Source: Myroides marinus
Lineage (GTDB): Bacteria; Bacteroidota; Bacteroidia; Flavobacteriales; Flavobacteriaceae
Reading direction: 5' to 3'
NCBI RefSeq assembly: GCF_900109075.1
Contig: NZ_FNYS01000007.1
Span: forward strand, 107,631-171,630
DNA length: 64,000 nt
How positions within the stretch are numbered: position 1 is the first letter of the stretch; each line of letters opens with the position of its first letter. Below, piece after piece: positions 35,152-46,799 of the stretch. A model generated the notes under the pieces. The model was given only the letters and a program-made list of their open reading frames with translations. It did not search any database and was not told where the DNA came from. The position numbers were made by a program, and so were the translations under genes.

Positions 35152-35997
35152 TTATTTGTGATATTCGATTAAACCATCCAATGGCTTTTGTATTATTTTA
35201 CCCACTTGAATATTGTGTTCCGCCATCACCTCTCTAAACTCATCTTGTAAAAAATAAGCCACAGATCCCACAAAGTGCACAGGCACTTTATCATACTCTG
35301 GATTATTCTTAATATAATGCTCTGCAAAAAAAGTAACCTGCTCTCTTATCATCTCTTTAAAGAAAGGTTTATCCTTATGCTCAATCAAAAATGGTAAAAA
35401 AGAAGCCATATAGGCATTAGGATTTTCTTTTTTATAGAAGTTATACTTTACGACATCAGCATCTAGGTCATATTTACTTTTAAATGATGTTGCTAAATCT
35501 TTTGGCATCATATTTAAAAAGAGACTCTTTATCATCAGCCTTCCTAAAGCACTACCACTACAGTCATCCATAGCCATAAAGCCTAAAGATTGAATGCGTT
35601 GATACACTTTCTGTCCATCAAAATAAGAGACATTAGACCCTGTACCATTGATACACACAATCCCAGTCTCACCTCTACCTACAGTTGCATAAATAGCAGC
35701 ATAAGTATCCTCATGAACGTTGATATTAGTACAATTAGTAAAGTACTCCTCTGCAAAGTTTTTTACAATATTCTTTGTTCGATCAGATCCACACCCTGAC
35801 CCATAAAAATAAAGTTCTTTAACCTCATCTTTGTTTTTACAGATATCTGGCACTGTATTAACACGGGTAAAGAACTCTTCTAAAGTAATAACTTCGGGAT
35901 TTAGCCCAAGACTAGTCACCGAAGTTATAACATTATTATTTTGGTCAAAGAAGATCCAATCAGCCTTAGTGGAACCACTATCGACGATTATCTTCAT
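35152..35997 (-). CDS. BadF/BadG/BcrA-type sugar kinase (N-acetylglucosamine kinase-like)
   Basis: The 281-residue ASKHA-fold kinase has phosphate-1 motif IVDSGSTKADWIFFD (residues 3-17), phosphate-2/adenosine region GIVCINGTGSNVSYFDG (near 115), and SAVAYFLQ-like FVGSVAYFLQDEF near the C-terminus. In Bacteroidota such proteins are annotated as N-acetylglucosamine or glucosamine kinases. It sits 11 nt after gapA and 8 nt before mgsA, so it is co-expressed with glycolysis. The exact sugar is not determined. Confidence 0.85.
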   Translation of the reverse strand: MKIIVDSGSTKADWIFFDQNNNVITSVTSLGLNPEVITLEEFFTRVNTVPDICKNKDEVKELYFYGSGCGSDRTKNIVKNFAEEYFTNCTNINVHEDTYAAIYATVGRGETGIVCINGTGSNVSYFDGQKVYQRIQSLGFMAMDDCSGSALGRLMIKSLFLNMMPKDLATSFKSKYDLDADVVKYNFYKKENPNAYMASFLPFLIEHKDKPFFKEMIREQVTFFAEHYIKNNPEYDKVPVHFVGSVAYFLQDEFREVMAEHNIQVGKIIQKPLDGLIEYHK

Positions 35998-36008
35998 TAA
36001 AATCTATA

Positions 36009-37022
<1,014 letters not shown>

Positions 37023-37033
37023 TTATTATTTCT

Positions 37034-38020
37034 TTAAATTGTGATAATATCAGAAACTCTTAGCAACTCTTGGTCTACTGGTGAATGACCTTTAACCGCT
37101 TGCTCTAATGGAGTTAGAGCTACCTGATCATTAATTAATCCAACCATATAGTTACTACCACCTTCTAATAATGTTTCTACTGCTTTAACACTTAATCTAC
37201 TTGCTAAAACACGGTCAAAACAAGATGGAGCACCTCCACGCTGCATATGTCCTAATACAGACACACGCACTTCGTATTCTGGTAAGTTAGTCTCTACGTA
37301 TTCTCCTAATTCGAATACATTCTTTCCTAACTTCTCTCCTTCTGCTACGATAACAATACTAGACGATTTTCCTGACTTTTTACTCTTTTTAAGTGATTCT
37401 AACAGACGTTCCATCCCCATATTCTCTTCAGGAATAAGGATTTCTTCTGCTCCTGCACCGATACCAGCATTTAAAGCAATATGCCCAGCATCACGTCCCA
37501 TAACCTCTACGAAGAATAGACGTTTATGTGAACTTGCAGTATCTCTAATTTTATCCACTGCGTCTACCACTGTATTTAATGCTGTATCAAACCCAATAGT
37601 ATGGCTAGTACCGTGAATATCATTATCTATAGTTCCAGGGATACCCATAATAGGAATATCGAATTCTTTACTCAATACCATCGCACCAGTAAAGCTTCCA
37701 TCTCCTCCTATTACTATAAGAGCATCTACTCCTGCTTTCTTTAAATTATCATAAGCTACTTTACGACCTTCCTCAGTACGGAAAGCCACACAACGTGCTG
37801 TCTTAAGAATAGTACCTCCTTTATTAATGATATAGTTTACATCTCTAGGTCCTAACACTTCGAAATCTGCATCTATCAATCCTTGGAATCCTCTAAATAT
37901 ACCTATACACTCCACGTTGTGGTAAGAACAAGTACGAACAATTGCTCTAATTGCTGCATTCATCCCTGGAGCATCTCCCCCAGAAGTCAAGACACCGATC
38001 TTTTTAATCGCCTTACTCAT
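37034..38020 (-). CDS. pfkA: ATP-dependent 6-phosphofructokinase
   Basis: This 328-residue protein has the ATP site SGGDAPGMNAAIRAIV, IGGDGSFTGA, the catalytic GIPGTIDNDIHGT (Asp acceptor base) and the fructose-6-phosphate site VEVMGRDAGHIAL. It commits glucose to glycolysis. It is first in the operon; a weak promoter (TTTTG with TAAATTTA about 20 nt downstream) precedes it on the reverse strand. Confidence 0.97.
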   Translation of the reverse strand: MSKAIKKIGVLTSGGDAPGMNAAIRAIVRTCSYHNVECIGIFRGFQGLIDADFEVLGPRDVNYIINKGGTILKTARCVAFRTEEGRKVAYDNLKKAGVDALIVIGGDGSFTGAMVLSKEFDIPIMGIPGTIDNDIHGTSHTIGFDTALNTVVDAVDKIRDTASSHKRLFFVEVMGRDAGHIALNAGIGAGAEEILIPEENMGMERLLESLKKSKKSGKSSSIVIVAEGEKLGKNVFELGEYVETNLPEYEVRVSVLGHMQRGGAPSCFDRVLASRLSVKAVETLLEGGSNYMVGLINDQVALTPLEQAVKGHSPVDQELLRVSDIITI

Positions 38021-38091
38021 ATTTTATCGTTTTGAGTAAATTTACGAATAATAGACCATTTTAACAAAAATAGAAACCTTTAAAATTTCAA

Positions 38092-41000
38092 TTATTTTGT
38101 TAAATTATATGTCTCTGTAGAAGTTTCTGATGACTTGCGTCTATTCTCATAAAACTTAATGAAATCGCGATTAAAATCAGAATCTGGCAATTCCTCTGAT
38201 CGATCGTTATCTTGTTTGTTTTTCTTGCTATTGTCTTTGCTATCTTGCTCTGCCTTATTTAAGATTTTTGACAGTAATTCCTTAAATGTATCAAAATCTA
38301 CCTCATATGACAATCCTACACCTTGTGTATAACCGATACCCTCTCCGATGTAGTTAATATCATTCTCACGATTAAATACTCTCGCACTTAACGAACCAGA
38401 TTCGTTTAATCGAAGCATTACTTCTACATCTCCTACGATAACAGATTGCTCTACTCCTCCTACTGGCACCCCTAGTTTACCATTGACAGAGATACGATCA
38501 TTTACTTTAGTTGAGAAGGTCACCCCTACACGTCCCTCTGTTTGCGTATATGGGTTTCTTTCACCTTGGGCATAGTTTAGACCTACTTTAAACTTATCAT
38601 CCTCATCAGAGAATAAGTCGTCAAAAATACTACTAGCTCTTTCAAACAAACTTCCTGCTAATGTAGAAGAAGAGTTATCTGATGAAAAGAATGCACCAGT
38701 GGCTAATAATGCCATAGCCTGACGCTCACGAGTATCTCTATCACTTAACTTATAATCTAACTCAGACTTAACAACAGAACTTACTGTTGGGAAGTTAATC
38801 TCAAAGTCAACCTCAGGACTGCTTAAACTACCATTTAAGACAATCGCTACATCTGTAGGTACTTTCCTATTGATAATTGAGTTATCTATAATTACACTTG
38901 GATTAGCATCTGTATGATAGATTGCTTGTAGATCTAAGATCGCATTCATAGGATCTCCATCCCAACGAATAGTACCGTATTTCTTCACTACAAATTTCTT
39001 ATCAATAAGTCCTCCATATCTAAAGTTATACTCCCCTTCATATGCTTGGAAATCTCCCCACATATTAAACTTACCTAGAGTATTAATCTCCATAGTAATA
39101 AATCCTGCTCCTCTACCACGCATAGCATGTCCAGATTCTCTATCTAAGATAATCTCTATCAAAGCATCAGGAGTCAAGACAAATTCAAAGTCAAGCTCTA
39201 TTCCACTATTTCTATATCTATATGGATCGTAATTCGTTCCTTTCTGTCTAAGTGCTTTCTCCTGTGGAGATAAGAAATAAATAAAGTTATTCTCTCCTGT
39301 TCCTTGCGCTTCTTTTAACGGTATTTTAATTGCTGTCCCTTTATTAGAAGTGGCATTAATACTAATAGCCAGCATCTCCACAGGCCCACTTAACTTAGCC
39401 ATACCATTAATGAAAGCTGTACCATAATAAATACTTCCCTCTTCATACTGCGTATCTAATGCAAGTAAATTAGCTGATGACAACGAAAGGTTTAAAGCCC
39501 AATCATTAAACATCTTATGAGAAATATCACCATCTATAATTCCCTCTGTTTTATACTTAGAATCAATAATACGAACCTTGCGAAGAATAAACTGTCTCTC
39601 TGTTAAGTCAAGAGCAGCATCTTCTTCGAAGTTGTAATCTACTCCTGTAAACTTAGACTTCATACCGGCATTATTCAAATGCAGTCGACCATTTACCTCT
39701 GGTTTTTTAGCCGTCCCTTGAATATTTATCTTACCTGATGTGGTACCGCGAACATTAGACACAATTGAAGCCAATAATGGTTCAATCGCTTTCACATCAA
39801 ACTCTTTAAAGCCTGACTCTAGATTAAGCTGCATTTGTTTATTAACGATATCAAGATCTCCATTAAGATAGAACTTCTCCTTATCATTATCTACAATATT
39901 AGATTTTACTCTAAACTTCTCTAATCGATCATCCCCATCTACATTAAGTACTAGGTTACCTAATCTAACCTTATTAATAGCTAAATCCTCAATTGCTAAA
40001 TCTACCTTAGGTTGGAACACATCTTTTACTTGAGAGAAGTGAACCTCCCCGTCAATATTACCAGCAAACTCAAGATTATTCATATCTGGAGTAAACTTTG
40101 CTAAATCAACTTTCTTAAACTCTAAGTCAAAATGCTTATATGTAGAATCGCGTACTGCTCCTTTTAGATTTACCTCTTGCCCATTGTGAGAAAGAGACAA
40201 ATTATCAACTGTGAAGTCCTCTAATTTTTTATTAAAGACAATCTTATTCTCTTTATTCTCTTTTTCGTTTATGCTCCACAAGAAATCTTTAAAGAATACA
40301 TCCGATTTTTTAAATCCTACTACTGATAAATTCTCTTCATTAATAGTGTGGTATAAGTTTAAATTAAACTTGTCTTTACCATGAGTCCCTCCTTTAAACT
40401 CTGAACGAACAAAAAGAGTATCATTATGAGTTACATTTAAAAGATTAAAGTCAGATACTTTATAGAACTTAGATTTCATACTATCCACAGACACATAAGC
40501 GTTGTACAGTGGGTTAGAATTATTTACGTCTAATAAAATATTAAAGAAATTAAAGTCTGCAATACCTATACTTGGAGAAGAGAAATTAAGCTTAAAGATA
40601 TTATTATCATTATCAATACTTCCTTCCACATGAGTAGAAGCACTTACAGTTAACTGAGGCAAGAATACCTCTATCAGCCTATTGTGGACTGTAATATCAA
40701 AATCTAAGTATTGATCTTCTTTTATCTTATATGGAGAATAGTTTGTATATAAGCTTCCCAAGGCATTTGTAAAGAGTGCTTTTAAGTCTTTAAACAAGAA
40801 CTTTCCTCTCACATACCCATCTATTGCTTCGCTAGAGCTAAAGGTGATATCTCTCTCACTCTTTTCATTAAACACAGAGTTTAATATAAAGTGATCAAAC
40901 ATATAGGTATCCTTAGAGTTAATATACTCTGTATTCTTCATTATGAATGTTCCAGCTAGATCATCTAATGAATTTCCAGTAGCTTTAAACTCAAACTCTC

Positions 41001-42564
41001 CTTTAAACTTAGATAAAGTATCATTTACTAAACGCAATGCATGTAAATCTGCATAATCAACCTGAGCAACGAAGTCATAATTCTTAATCTTAGAACTAAG
41101 ATCTATCATTCCGTTAAAGTCCATCTTAAGATTAGGGTCCTCACTATGCACTAAACCTCGATAATACGGCATCTTCATCAATCCGTCTACTGCTATATTA
41201 GTATATTTATACTTAGCAAACACAAATGAGAAAATATCCCCTTTTATAGAAGTATTCAATGACTTTTGATTAAATCCTACCCCATCAATATCAAGATCTA
41301 GTGAAGTAACACCAAAATTATCATTGCCAATCAATCCTCCTAAATCAAACTGTTCTAATACTACATTTCCTTTATAAGCAGCTAAGTCAGGATTGTCTAA
41401 ATTCTCTATTTCTATAACAGCTTTTCCCTTACCAATAGAAGTAAGCATATTGATATTAGTATTAAGCGTACGCTTAGTCATCTCTATATCCCCTACTATA
41501 TCAACATTACCAAGCTTAGACAACTCAGCAGGCAGTTTATCTGATAACAACTCAGGCATTAAACCTACTATGTTATCGCGAGTAATATATAATCTATCAA
41601 CATTAGCATTCATCCAGAACGGCTTCTCTTTATCAAAAACATTTTTAAAGTGAAACAATCCCCTAATATTCGAAGAGTTCTGATCTACTAGTCCAACATT
41701 CTTCATATAGAAATCATTCATCACCCCATCTATATGACCTGAGACATAAACCATCTTATTCTCTGCAAATATCCCTGTAAAAGCATTTAAGTCAGAAGAG
41801 TTTAATACTGCTTTGCGTATTTCGAAATTCCAATTTACTTTATCAGTAAAATATTTCATATCACCTAGAGCATAAGTAAACTCTAAGTCCCCCTCTATAG
41901 CAGATTTTCTAGTTTGAAGATCTAGTTTCTCCATAGAGATACTAGTCTTAGTATGTGTAAAGTTACCTGAAAGGTTGGTAACACCCATCCCCCAATTATC
42001 CGTAAAACTAGATTTTATGATATTGGCGTATATATTTGGCCCTTTGATAAAGAAGTCCTTTACCTCGGCATTAATATCTTTAAAATCAACAGCTATAGGT
42101 GTTGCTGCATTATCATCTGAGATTGTAAATCGAGTATTCTTAATCGTCACATTAGAAGACTTCAATCTAAACTTCCCCTGTCCCTCTTTACCATCGTCAA
42201 AAGCGTTGATAAAGTGATCTAGAGTCGTCAACTCTTCCCCTTTGTACTTGTGTATTCTTAAATATAAACCATCAACAGTACCACTACCAAAGTATAGTCG
42301 CCCTTGGATTAGTTCGTTAAAGTCTAATATATTAGTTGAGAATGCCTGTATCTCTATAAATTTATTATCGTGATTGTCCTTAGCCGTAACCTCTTTTAAA
42401 GTAATACGTCCGAATATATTTATCGCTAACTTCTCTATCTCTAGCTTAGTTCCAAACTCACTGTTAATTTTTTCGACAGCTTGTTGAGCTAAAAACGTTT
42501 GAACCATAGGTAAAGTAAGGGCTCCCATGATTATAATAATCAAGCCAAACACACCTAGAATCAA
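38092..42564 (-). CDS. tamB: TamB-like translocation/assembly module (AsmA/DUF490 family)
   Basis: The 1490-residue protein has one N-terminal membrane helix and a very long beta-rich region of repeating two-layer strands. The conserved DUF490/TamB C-terminal domain lies at about 1080-1400 (FITMEINTLGKFNMWGDFQA, LNGSLSSPEVDFEINFP, LLATGAFFSS). TamB-like bridges carry phospholipids or help outer-membrane protein insertion between the membranes. The listed start is TTG at 42564. The frame stays open 12 codons further (VIKKFNKILFR) with no ATG/GTG/TTG, and family members normally have such a basic leader, so a rare start codon upstream (for example ATC near 42594) is possible. Confidence 0.9.
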   Translation of the reverse strand: MILGVFGLIIIIMGALTLPMVQTFLAQQAVEKINSEFGTKLEIEKLAINIFGRITLKEVTAKDNHDNKFIEIQAFSTNILDFNELIQGRLYFGSGTVDGLYLRIHKYKGEELTTLDHFINAFDDGKEGQGKFRLKSSNVTIKNTRFTISDDNAATPIAVDFKDINAEVKDFFIKGPNIYANIIKSSFTDNWGMGVTNLSGNFTHTKTSISMEKLDLQTRKSAIEGDLEFTYALGDMKYFTDKVNWNFEIRKAVLNSSDLNAFTGIFAENKMVYVSGHIDGVMNDFYMKNVGLVDQNSSNIRGLFHFKNVFDKEKPFWMNANVDRLYITRDNIVGLMPELLSDKLPAELSKLGNVDIVGDIEMTKRTLNTNINMLTSIGKGKAVIEIENLDNPDLAAYKGNVVLEQFDLGGLIGNDNFGVTSLDLDIDGVGFNQKSLNTSIKGDIFSFVFAKYKYTNIAVDGLMKMPYYRGLVHSEDPNLKMDFNGMIDLSSKIKNYDFVAQVDYADLHALRLVNDTLSKFKGEFEFKATGNSLDDLAGTFIMKNTEYINSKDTYMFDHFILNSVFNEKSERDITFSSSEAIDGYVRGKFLFKDLKALFTNALGSLYTNYSPYKIKEDQYLDFDITVHNRLIEVFLPQLTVSASTHVEGSIDNDNNIFKLNFSSPSIGIADFNFFNILLDVNNSNPLYNAYVSVDSMKSKFYKVSDFNLLNVTHNDTLFVRSEFKGGTHGKDKFNLNLYHTINEENLSVVGFKKSDVFFKDFLWSINEKENKENKIVFNKKLEDFTVDNLSLSHNGQEVNLKGAVRDSTYKHFDLEFKKVDLAKFTPDMNNLEFAGNIDGEVHFSQVKDVFQPKVDLAIEDLAINKVRLGNLVLNVDGDDRLEKFRVKSNIVDNDKEKFYLNGDLDIVNKQMQLNLESGFKEFDVKAIEPLLASIVSNVRGTTSGKINIQGTAKKPEVNGRLHLNNAGMKSKFTGVDYNFEEDAALDLTERQFILRKVRIIDSKYKTEGIIDGDISHKMFNDWALNLSLSSANLLALDTQYEEGSIYYGTAFINGMAKLSGPVEMLAISINATSNKGTAIKIPLKEAQGTGENNFIYFLSPQEKALRQKGTNYDPYRYRNSGIELDFEFVLTPDALIEIILDRESGHAMRGRGAGFITMEINTLGKFNMWGDFQAYEGEYNFRYGGLIDKKFVVKKYGTIRWDGDPMNAILDLQAIYHTDANPSVIIDNSIINRKVPTDVAIVLNGSLSSPEVDFEINFPTVSSVVKSELDYKLSDRDTRERQAMALLATGAFFSSDNSSSTLAGSLFERASSIFDDLFSDEDDKFKVGLNYAQGERNPYTQTEGRVGVTFSTKVNDRISVNGKLGVPVGGVEQSVIVGDVEVMLRLNESGSLSARVFNRENDINYIGEGIGYTQGVGLSYEVDFDTFKELLSKILNKAEQDSKDNSKKNKQDNDRSEELPDSDFNRDFIKFYENRRKSSETSTETYNLTK

Positions 42565-42730
42565 GCGAAAAAGTATTTTATTAAATTTTTTGATAACGTT
42601 TTATGTTTTAAATTTGCCCCAATCTACTCATACGTTCGTAAAATAACGTAACAATTAGCAAATTTAAATAATTTTCCATAGGGTTGAGTAGAATTACGCC
42701 TAATAAATTATCTAATTATAGAATAAAAAA

Positions 42731-43753
42731 ATGTCTTCAAAACCCAACTATATTTTAGCCATAGAAAGCTCATGTGATGATACTTCTGCAGCAATTATGG
42801 CTGACAACAAAGTATTGTCTAATATCGTAGCTAGACAAGAGATTCATGAAGAGTATGGAGGTGTAGTACCAGAACTAGCTTCTCGTGCTCACCAACAAAA
42901 TATTGTACCTGTAGTAGATATCGCTCTTAAAAAAGCAGGTATTACTAAAGACCAATTAAGTGCTATTGCATTTACTCAAGGTCCTGGTCTTATGGGATCA
43001 CTATTAGTAGGTGGTTCTTTTGCTAAGAGTTTGTCTTTAGCATTAGACATTCCATTGGTAGCTGTTAATCACATGCACGCTCACATCCTATGTCACTTTA
43101 TAGACGAGGAAGGGTATGATAAACCAGAGTTCCCATTCCTTGCAATGACTATATCAGGAGGACATACTCAGATCGTAAAAGTAAATAGCTTCTTTGACTT
43201 AGAAATCTTAGGAGAGACTACTGATGATGCTGTAGGTGAAGCTTTTGACAAATCAGCTAAAGTATTAGGGTTTCCTTACCCAGGAGGTCCATTAATAGAC
43301 AAATATGCTAAAGAAGGTAATCCTAAAGCTTTTCAATTTACTAAACCAAAAGTAGATGGTCTGAACTTTAGCTTCAGTGGATTAAAAACACAGATTCTTT
43401 ATTTCATTCAAAAGAACGTGGCCATTAACCCTAATTTCATAGAAGAAAACAAAGCCGATATCTGTGCCTCTATACAGCATACTATCATACAAATCCTAAT
43501 CGATAAGCTTAGACTAGCTGTCAAAGAAACTGGTATACAACAGATTGTTATCGGAGGAGGTGTATCTGCTAACTCAGGTATCAGACAGGCTCTAAAAGAC
43601 GGAGAGAAGAAATACAAGTGGAAAGCATTTATTCCTAAATTTGAATATACTACTGATAATGCTGCTATGATTGGTATAGTAGGTTACTATAGATTTAAAG
43701 AATCTCTTTTTGCTGATTCTTCAGTAGTTTCTAAAGCACGTATTGAATTTTAA
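42731..43753 (+). CDS. tsaD: tRNA N6-threonylcarbamoyladenosine transferase
   Basis: The 340-residue ASKHA protein has the first phosphate motif AIESSCDDTSAAI, the metal-binding VNHMHAHIL, GGHTQIVKV, and the C-terminal GGGVSANSGIRQAL and TDNAAMIG. It transfers threonylcarbamoyl to A37 of ANN-decoding tRNAs, with TsaB and TsaE encoded elsewhere. It is divergent from tamB and leads an operon with rsmE. Confidence 0.97.
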   Translation: MSSKPNYILAIESSCDDTSAAIMADNKVLSNIVARQEIHEEYGGVVPELASRAHQQNIVPVVDIALKKAGITKDQLSAIAFTQGPGLMGSLLVGGSFAKSLSLALDIPLVAVNHMHAHILCHFIDEEGYDKPEFPFLAMTISGGHTQIVKVNSFFDLEILGETTDDAVGEAFDKSAKVLGFPYPGGPLIDKYAKEGNPKAFQFTKPKVDGLNFSFSGLKTQILYFIQKNVAINPNFIEENKADICASIQHTIIQILIDKLRLAVKETGIQQIVIGGGVSANSGIRQALKDGEKKYKWKAFIPKFEYTTDNAAMIGIVGYYRFKESLFADSSVVSKARIEF

Positions 43754-43762
43754 AACCTCGCT

Positions 43763-44467
43763 ATGCAATTATTTTATTCACCTGAGATAGAAAAAGGACA
43801 GCCAACTTTCACTTTTGACAAAGATGAAAGCAAACATATCATTAAAGTACTAAGACGTAAGATGGGAGATATCTTACATGTTACTAATGGAAAAGGAACA
43901 CTATTTACCACTAAGATTACACTAGACTCTGATAAGAAATGTGTCACTGAGATTGTATCTTCAGAGGATCAAGCTCCTACTCCATTTCGTCTACACCTAG
44001 CTGTAGCTCCCACTAAAATGAATGAACGCTACGAGTGGTTCTTAGAGAAAGCAACAGAAATAGGTATACACGAGATCACACCGATCATCTGTGATCACTC
44101 TGAGAGAAAGATAGTGAAAACAGAACGCTTTGAGAAAATCATTCAGTCAGCGATGAAACAATCGCTACAATATCATTTACCTATCTTAAACGAGCCTATT
44201 TCATTAAAGGATTTTCTTAATAAAAATCACGAAGGAGAATTATACATAGCTCATTGTGAAGAAACCGAAAAAGTATTGTTAAAAGACAGCATTGACACTC
44301 ATAAAAATTACTTACTTTTAGTAGGTCCAGAAGGAGACTTCTCTACTAGTGAAATCAATTTAGCTTTAGAGAAAGGGTATCGCCCAGTATCACTAGGACA
44401 CACAAGATTAAGAACAGAGACAGCTGCTCTAGTAGCAGTACACAGTTTCGTATTTACAAACGAATAA
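43763..44467 (+). CDS. rsmE: 16S rRNA m3U1498 methyltransferase
   Basis: The 234-residue SPOUT-family enzyme has an N-terminal PUA-like domain (HIIKVLRRKMGDILHVTNGK) and the knotted methyltransferase domain with LLLVGPEGDFSTSEI and SLGHTRLRTETAALVAVHSF at the C-terminus. It methylates U1498 of 16S rRNA. It starts 9 nt after tsaD. Confidence 0.96.
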   Translation: MQLFYSPEIEKGQPTFTFDKDESKHIIKVLRRKMGDILHVTNGKGTLFTTKITLDSDKKCVTEIVSSEDQAPTPFRLHLAVAPTKMNERYEWFLEKATEIGIHEITPIICDHSERKIVKTERFEKIIQSAMKQSLQYHLPILNEPISLKDFLNKNHEGELYIAHCEETEKVLLKDSIDTHKNYLLLVGPEGDFSTSEINLALEKGYRPVSLGHTRLRTETAALVAVHSFVFTNE

Positions 44468-44478
44468 AACTCATATTT

Positions 44479-45573
44479 ATGATAGATGCTAAGACAATCT
44501 CTAAAGGAATAGTACGTGCTGTATTGATATTATTTGCACTAGCACTACTAGGTTCAATGCTTTTACAAATTAGTTCCATCTTTGTTTACACAGGATTTGC
44601 ATTTGTACTAGCCCTAATTGGTAAACCAATTGTTGAATTCCTTAGAAAGAAGCTTCGCCTATCTAAAGTAATTGCAGTAACTGTTACTGTCTTTTTATTC
44701 CTAACCTTTTTCTTAGGTTTTATCTTTATGTTTATCCCATTGTTTACTACACAGGCACAAAACCTTTCTGTATTAAACACTTCTCATTTACAAGAAGATT
44801 TCAATGGACTTATTCAGAAGATTGATTTTTACCTAGATACTAAAGGTTTTAGTTTAGACAAAATCATAGAAGGTTCTAACTTTCGCTCACACCTAAAGCT
44901 AGACTTTGTTCCTAACTTATTTAATACAATCTTAGGACTGTTAAGTGAATTTGGTATGGGAGTATTTGCTATTCTATTTATCACTTTCTTCTTCTTGAAA
45001 GATCAAGTATTATTAGAATACCAATTCAAAAAGATGTTCCCATCTAAACATGAGAATAAAGTATTAACCTCTATAGATAAGATTAACTCACTATTATCGC
45101 GTTATTTCTTAGGTTTGGTAGCCCAGATGACAATAATTTTTGTCCTATCCTTCATCTTACTAGCAGTAGTAGGTGTAAAAGGAAGCCTAATGATAGCCTT
45201 CTTAGTAGCTATTCTAAATATTATCCCTTATATAGGACCACTTATCGGAAATGTACTATCAGTAGTATTTACGATGCTTAGCTTTATAGGAGATAACTTT
45301 AGCGAGGTAACTCTTCCTAAAGCCATTACAGTGATGCTAGGCTTCTTAGCGATACAACTAATAGACAATGTAATAAACCAGCCTATCATCTTCTCTAATA
45401 GTGTAAAGTCTCATCCGCTTGAGATATTCATTGTTATTTTAGCTAGTGGTATGTTTGGAGGTATATTTGGTATGATTGCAGCTATACCTATCTATACTTG
45501 TCTTAAGGTAATTGGTAAAGAGTTCTTACCTAACAATCGATTTGTACAACTACTTACAAAAAAACTATATTGA
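44479..45573 (+). CDS. AI-2E family transporter
   Basis: The 364-residue protein has about eight membrane helices and the family layout: N-terminal paired helices, a cytosolic/periplasmic middle with VLTSIDKINSLLSRYFLGLV, the NIIPYIGPLIGNVLSVVFTM segment, and a C-terminal LEIFIVILASGMFGGIFGMI. Members include Na+/H+ antiporters and putative autoinducer-2 exporters; the substrate here is unknown. It overlaps the next gene by 4 nt. Confidence 0.92.
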   Translation: MIDAKTISKGIVRAVLILFALALLGSMLLQISSIFVYTGFAFVLALIGKPIVEFLRKKLRLSKVIAVTVTVFLFLTFFLGFIFMFIPLFTTQAQNLSVLNTSHLQEDFNGLIQKIDFYLDTKGFSLDKIIEGSNFRSHLKLDFVPNLFNTILGLLSEFGMGVFAILFITFFFLKDQVLLEYQFKKMFPSKHENKVLTSIDKINSLLSRYFLGLVAQMTIIFVLSFILLAVVGVKGSLMIAFLVAILNIIPYIGPLIGNVLSVVFTMLSFIGDNFSEVTLPKAITVMLGFLAIQLIDNVINQPIIFSNSVKSHPLEIFIVILASGMFGGIFGMIAAIPIYTCLKVIGKEFLPNNRFVQLLTKKLY

Positions 45574-46748
45574 AAACCGAGTTATTCTTACAACAAGAAG
45601 TACAACAATATATACACAACCACTTAGATAGTGATATCTCTAAAATGGCTTTCAAAAAAAGCCCTTTTGAAGATATAGATATGATTGATCTTTTGACACA
45701 AATAGAGTCCAAAAAGAAATCAAAAGATAAACTACCTACCTGGTTTAACACTAATAATATCTTATTCCCTAAAAAGTTATCTATCGAACAGACTTCTTCT
45801 GAACAGTGTGCTCATTATAAAGCTTCACTCTTTAGAGGAGAATCTATTATAGATCTTACAGGGGGATTTGGTATCGACTGCTATTACTTCGGCAAAAACT
45901 TTAAACACGTTCTGCATTGTGAGATGCAAGAAGACTTAAGCGAAATAGTAAGGCTAAATAATTCGGCACTAGCGGTGCAAAATATTCAATGCCATACAGG
46001 AGATAGTTTAGTATACCTAAAAGATAACGCCCATACATGGGACTATATCTATGTGGATCCGCATAGACGAAATGATGCTAAAGAAAAAGTGTTTTTCTTA
46101 AGTGACTGTGCTCCTAATGTTCCAGAACACTTAGACTTGTTATTCTCTCGCAGCAACAATATTGTTATCAAGACGTCTCCTCTACTAGATATTCACGCAG
46201 GTATAAATGAATTAACTAACGTTAAATCAATTCATATCGTTGCGCTTCAAAATGAAGTTAAGGAGTTATTATGGCATTTAGAGAAAGACTATACTGGTCC
46301 TATATCATTAATAGCTGCTAATATTACAAAAGAAGAAACTCAGATCTTCAGTACTACATTAGACAGTGATTCTGAAGCTAAATTCTCAGAGCCACTACAG
46401 TATCTATACGAACCTAATGCTGCTATCTTAAAGACTGGAAAGTTTAATGAGGTAAGTACTAACTATGAGCTGTATAAGCTACACCCACATAGTCATCTAT
46501 ATACTAACGAACAATTAATTCCTTTCGCAGGAAGAAGCTTTAAGATAAAACAAATACTACCTTATAATAAACAGACAGCTAAAGAATATCTAACTAATCT
46601 TAAAGCCAATGTAACCATTCGAAACTTTCCTCTCAAGGTAGAAGAAATAAGAAAAAAATGGAAAATAAAGGATGGAGGTGATACCTACTTATTCTTTACA
46701 ACCAATCTTAAGAACGAAAAGATCATAATCGTCACGACAAAAGCTTAA
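45570..46748 (+). CDS. class I SAM-dependent methyltransferase with THUMP-like C-terminal domain
   Basis: The 392-residue protein has an N-terminal helical region (LPTWFNTNNILFPKKLSIEQ), SAM motif I IIDLTGGFGIDCYYFGKN (about 91-108), the catalytic-like YVDPHRRNDAKEKVF and a C-terminal domain of the THUMP-like type. Related proteins are labelled RNA cap guanine-N2 or rRNA methyltransferases; the target is not established. The TTG start (45570-45572) overlaps the upstream TGA (45571-45573), and the N-terminal homology in the family extends to this point. Confidence 0.82.
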   Translation: MKTELFLQQEVQQYIHNHLDSDISKMAFKKSPFEDIDMIDLLTQIESKKKSKDKLPTWFNTNNILFPKKLSIEQTSSEQCAHYKASLFRGESIIDLTGGFGIDCYYFGKNFKHVLHCEMQEDLSEIVRLNNSALAVQNIQCHTGDSLVYLKDNAHTWDYIYVDPHRRNDAKEKVFFLSDCAPNVPEHLDLLFSRSNNIVIKTSPLLDIHAGINELTNVKSIHIVALQNEVKELLWHLEKDYTGPISLIAANITKEETQIFSTTLDSDSEAKFSEPLQYLYEPNAAILKTGKFNEVSTNYELYKLHPHSHLYTNEQLIPFAGRSFKIKQILPYNKQTAKEYLTNLKANVTIRNFPLKVEEIRKKWKIKDGGDTYLFFTTNLKNEKIIIVTTKA

Positions 46749-46760
46749 AATTATACAATG

Positions 46761-46797
46761 AAAGCCCAATTACACAATGTAATTGGGCTTTTTTTAT
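46761..46797 (+). terminator. terminator of the tsaD-rsmE operon
   Basis: A 14-bp perfect stem (46761-46774 with 46778-46791), loop CAA, then TTTTT. Confidence 0.9.
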
Positions 46798-46799
46798 TC